A stretch of 5,961 bases of DNA from a bacterium. Its GTDB lineage: Bacteria; Patescibacteriota; Gracilibacteria; UM-FILTER-43-11. Under the pieces are notes generated by a model, which saw nothing but the letters and a program-made list of their open reading frames with translations, was not told where the DNA came from and made no database searches. Below are positions 4,129 through 5,961 of this stretch, in pieces. The position numbers and the translations under genes were made by a program. The stretch lies in NCBI GenBank assembly GCA_030426875.1, contig JAUHXI010000095.1, positions 1-5,961 of the forward strand, given 5' to 3'. Position 1 is the stretch's first letter. Each line of letters opens with the position of its first letter.

Positions 4129-4848
4129 ATGCAAGAATTCATTAGTACCATTGCCGGAAGTTTGACTGACATTCTTCAAAATCGTTATGCTAGTTTTGTT
4201 GAATTTGCTCCTTTTATCTTAGGAGCCTTGGCCATGTTTGTTTTTGGGCTGATTTTGGCTGAATTGGCTGCACGAGGCATCATTCGAATATCTGAAAAAA
4301 TTAAGTTAGAAGTTTTGGCTGAAAAAGTCGGTCTCAAGCACTTTTTACAGCGAACTCGCACCAAGCTCAGCTCCTCTCATGTTATTGCTAAATCAGTTAA
4401 AGCCTATTTGATTTTTTTGTTTTTCATTGAGTCTACTAAAATCGCTCAACTCACCGAGGTGGCTGAATTTTTAAGTTCCATGATTGGCTACGTGCCTGAT
4501 CTCATCATCGCGCTATTCATCATTCTTGTTGGGGTTCGGATTGGTGGTACAGTGGAGGCCATTATTCAGACATCTCTCGGATTTGCAAAGTCGACTACTG
4601 GGAATGCTTTGGGCATGGCGGCTAAGTATACGGTTGTTGCTTTTTCGGCTTTGGCAGCTCTGTCTCAACTTCAGATTGCTGAAATTCTCATCAACACCTT
4701 ATTCATTGGCTTTGTGGCTATGTTGACGATTGCTGGTGGACTAGCATTTGGCTTGGGGGGTAAAGATGTGGTTAGGGAGTTGCTGGAGGCGATCAAGAAG
4801 GTGGAAATCAAACAGAAAAAAAAGCGGCGTGTTTTGAAGAAGGCCTAA
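4129..4848 (+). CDS. Conserved TM-helix protein, MscS/CmpX-like channel family
   Basis: The 239-aa protein has about five membrane helices: residues 25-47, 88-104, 121-143, 160-180 and 186-208. The last helix ends in GLAFGLGGKDVVRELLE, and an earlier one in VGVRIGGTVEAII. This repeated helix-then-GxGGxD pattern is typical of the conserved TM-helix repeat (PF05552) found in MscS-related and CmpX-type proteins. The MscS beta domain that normally follows is absent; instead the protein ends in a very basic tail (KKVEIKQKKKRRVLKKA) likely to touch the inner membrane face or nucleic acid. Gating by membrane tension is plausible from the family but not shown. The gene is single, driven by an extended -10 promoter 80 bases upstream, and ends 70 bases from the convergent ATPase gene; I see no strong terminator between them, only a T8 run at 4887-4894. 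Confidence 0.82.
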   Translation: MQEFISTIAGSLTDILQNRYASFVEFAPFILGALAMFVFGLILAELAARGIIRISEKIKLEVLAEKVGLKHFLQRTRTKLSSSHVIAKSVKAYLIFLFFIESTKIAQLTEVAEFLSSMIGYVPDLIIALFIILVGVRIGGTVEAIIQTSLGFAKSTTGNALGMAAKYTVVAFSALAALSQLQIAEILINTLFIGFVAMLTIAGGLAFGLGGKDVVRELLEAIKKVEIKQKKKRRVLKKA

Positions 4849-4918
4849 GAATCCTTTTAGTGTCTTCATATTTCATCCCTTTTCATTTTTTTTATCCGAT
4901 ACCGTCTCCACTGTTCCA

Positions 4919-5961
4919 TTATTCTTTTTTGGTCACTCTTTTTAAGATTTTTCCTCCCTCATGTAAGAGTAAAAAGAATAAGGCGCTCATTATTGGATAA
5001 AAGAGTTGGTTGAGGGTGAGACCTTCAAATCCAAACCATATGGCCACGGTTGGCACGTAAATGAGCAAGGCGATTGCTGCGAGTGAGATTGCGAATGAGC
5101 CCCAGAGTTGCTTGTTTGCAAAAAGATAGGGAGTGAAAATCGTCCGCCTAGTTCGCCTGGATAGAATGTTCATGAATTGGCAAAATATAATGGCGGCATA
5201 AGCAGCGGCTTGACCAGTTTGTTGACTTGCTCCCATTACTTTGTGTACCATGTAGAATGAAAAGAAACCAGCCGCTCCCATCCAAAAGCCGTAAAAAATC
5301 AAATCTAAATAACTGTGTTTGTTTAAAATATGAGATTTTAAATTTCGAGGCTTCTTTTGCATCAGTCCTTTTTCGGCTGGGTCAAAAGTGATGGCGGTTA
5401 AAGGTAGCATTTCACCTACTAAATCAATGGCTAAAATTTGCACAGCAGTTATGGGAGCGGGTAGTCCCATGGCTATTCCAATGAACCCAAGTAGCACACA
5501 AGATAATTCTCCATTATTTGAGGTGATGGAGGAGAGGATGGTCTTTTTTAAATTTGCAAAAATCGTTCGCCCTTCTGCAATGGCTGCGGTCAGAGTTCGA
5601 AAATTGTCATCCAATAGTACGATATCAGAAGCTTCTTTAGCTACTTCACTGCCCATTTTCCCCATTGAAACGCCAATGTCAGAACGCTTCAAACTCAGAG
5701 TGTCGTTCACTCCATCTCCAGTGACTGACACTACGTCGCCCATTTTTTTGAGGAGGTTGACGATGCGGTATTTGTCTTCCGGCGAAACGCGGGAAAATAT
5801 CACTGACTGCTTTCTTAGTAATTTTATTAATGTGGAATCTCGCATGCGCTTGATTTGATCCCCGGTAAAAACTTGTATTTCATTCTCCCCATTCTTCATC
5901 CCAATTTTTTCTGCAATGGCTTTAGCCGTTACTGGATTGTCTCCCGTGATCATCATGATTC
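4919..5961 (-). CDS. Cation-transporting P-type ATPase, C-terminal part (5' partial)
   Basis: The frame continues past the window edge, so the actuator domain, M1-M4 and the DKTGT site are not visible; the methionine at 5956 is internal. Seen, numbering from it: the hinge MITGDNPVTAKAIA (2-15), the FSRVSPEDK lysine (62), the P-domain TGDGVND (79-85), M5 with N147 and E150, M6 with D178 and E182, and four more helices (about 217-238, 249-266, 284-307, 316-334). This ten-helix layout with a Cation_ATPase_C region indicates a P2-type pump (Ca2+, H+ or Na+/K+ like) in the plasma membrane. Compared with SERCA, M6 has N796 to Asp, T799 to Gly and D800 to Glu, and the usual A-P-A-L after DGVND is T-L-S-L. 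The Asp recalls the I-D-L of Na,K-ATPases. The substrate therefore cannot be assigned. No terminator is obvious after the TAA. Confidence 0.93.
   Translation of the reverse strand, partial: IMMITGDNPVTAKAIAEKIGMKNGENEIQVFTGDQIKRMRDSTLIKLLRKQSVIFSRVSPEDKYRIVNLLKKMGDVVSVTGDGVNDTLSLKRSDIGVSMGKMGSEVAKEASDIVLLDDNFRTLTAAIAEGRTIFANLKKTILSSITSNNGELSCVLLGFIGIAMGLPAPITAVQILAIDLVGEMLPLTAITFDPAEKGLMQKKPRNLKSHILNKHSYLDLIFYGFWMGAAGFFSFYMVHKVMGASQQTGQAAAYAAIIFCQFMNILSRRTRRTIFTPYLFANKQLWGSFAISLAAIALLIYVPTVAIWFGFEGLTLNQLFYPIMSALFFLLLHEGGKILKRVTKKE

Noticed and set aside
5388..5858. 156-codon plus-strand frame opposite the ATPase
   Set aside because: It lies wholly antisense to clear P-type ATPase motifs and has no recognisable domain.
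1..5961. Alternative genetic code (UGA as glycine, as in some related phyla) or CRISPR arrays
   Set aside because: Several clear genes end at TGA and none needs a TGA read through; no regularly spaced repeats of CRISPR size exist.

Overview
The window is AT-rich bacterial DNA with compact genes, standard stop usage (TGA, TAA and TAG all end frames, so there is no sign of UGA recoding) and very few Shine-Dalgarno motifs. The gene types are an S-layer-homology (SLH) protein, a tiny two-helix membrane protein paired with a membrane PH-domain protein, a reduced RadC, a small XRE regulator, a MscS/CmpX-like TM-helix protein and a P-type ATPase with an unusual ion site. Together with AT-rich intergenic repeats, these suggest a Patescibacteria/CPR-type genome that uses the standard code, for example a Peregrinibacteria relative. 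That placement is inference; no marker gene here settles it. The bacterial tRNA-His, with G-1 and C73 encoded, confirms a bacterial source.

Layout. 1-658 (+): C-terminal part of an SLH protein that begins outside the window. 659-943: gene-free, with a C6/G7 inverted repeat and an ATTGGAA-type repeat tract. 944-1021 (+): tRNA-His(GTG). 1022-1110: a leader with a good extended -10 promoter and a three-arm inverted-repeat arrangement that reaches over the next start codon. 1111-1835 (+): a two-gene operon (80-aa membrane protein, then a PH-domain membrane protein; stop and start overlap by one base). 1871-2551 (-): RadC-like protein convergent to that operon, with its own promoter. 2552-2847: a gene-free region with a perfect 14-bp palindrome, nested inverted repeats and a 24-codon remnant resembling the start of an IS30-type transposase. 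2848-3219 (-): XRE-family regulator. 3220-3644: a 425-bp non-coding region with two identical 14-mers (one part of a perfect operator-like palindrome over a consensus -10 box), a 116-bp imperfect inverted repeat, a 9-bp GC-rich hairpin and a terminator-like hairpin. This is the best candidate for an undescribed structured RNA or mobile-element relic. 3645-3875 (+): 76-aa orphan. 3876-4128: a hairpin overlapping a near-consensus promoter. 4129-4848 (+): TM-helix (mechanosensitive-channel-like) protein. 4919-5961 (-): C-terminal part of a cation P-type ATPase, continuing outside the window.

The genes do not form one pathway. The shared theme is the cell envelope: S-layer anchoring, PH-domain membrane protein, channel-like protein and ion pump. 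The points most worth a second look are the RadC protein that has lost the JAMM glutamate while keeping its zinc ligands, and the regulator plus operator plus structured-element region at 2848-3590.
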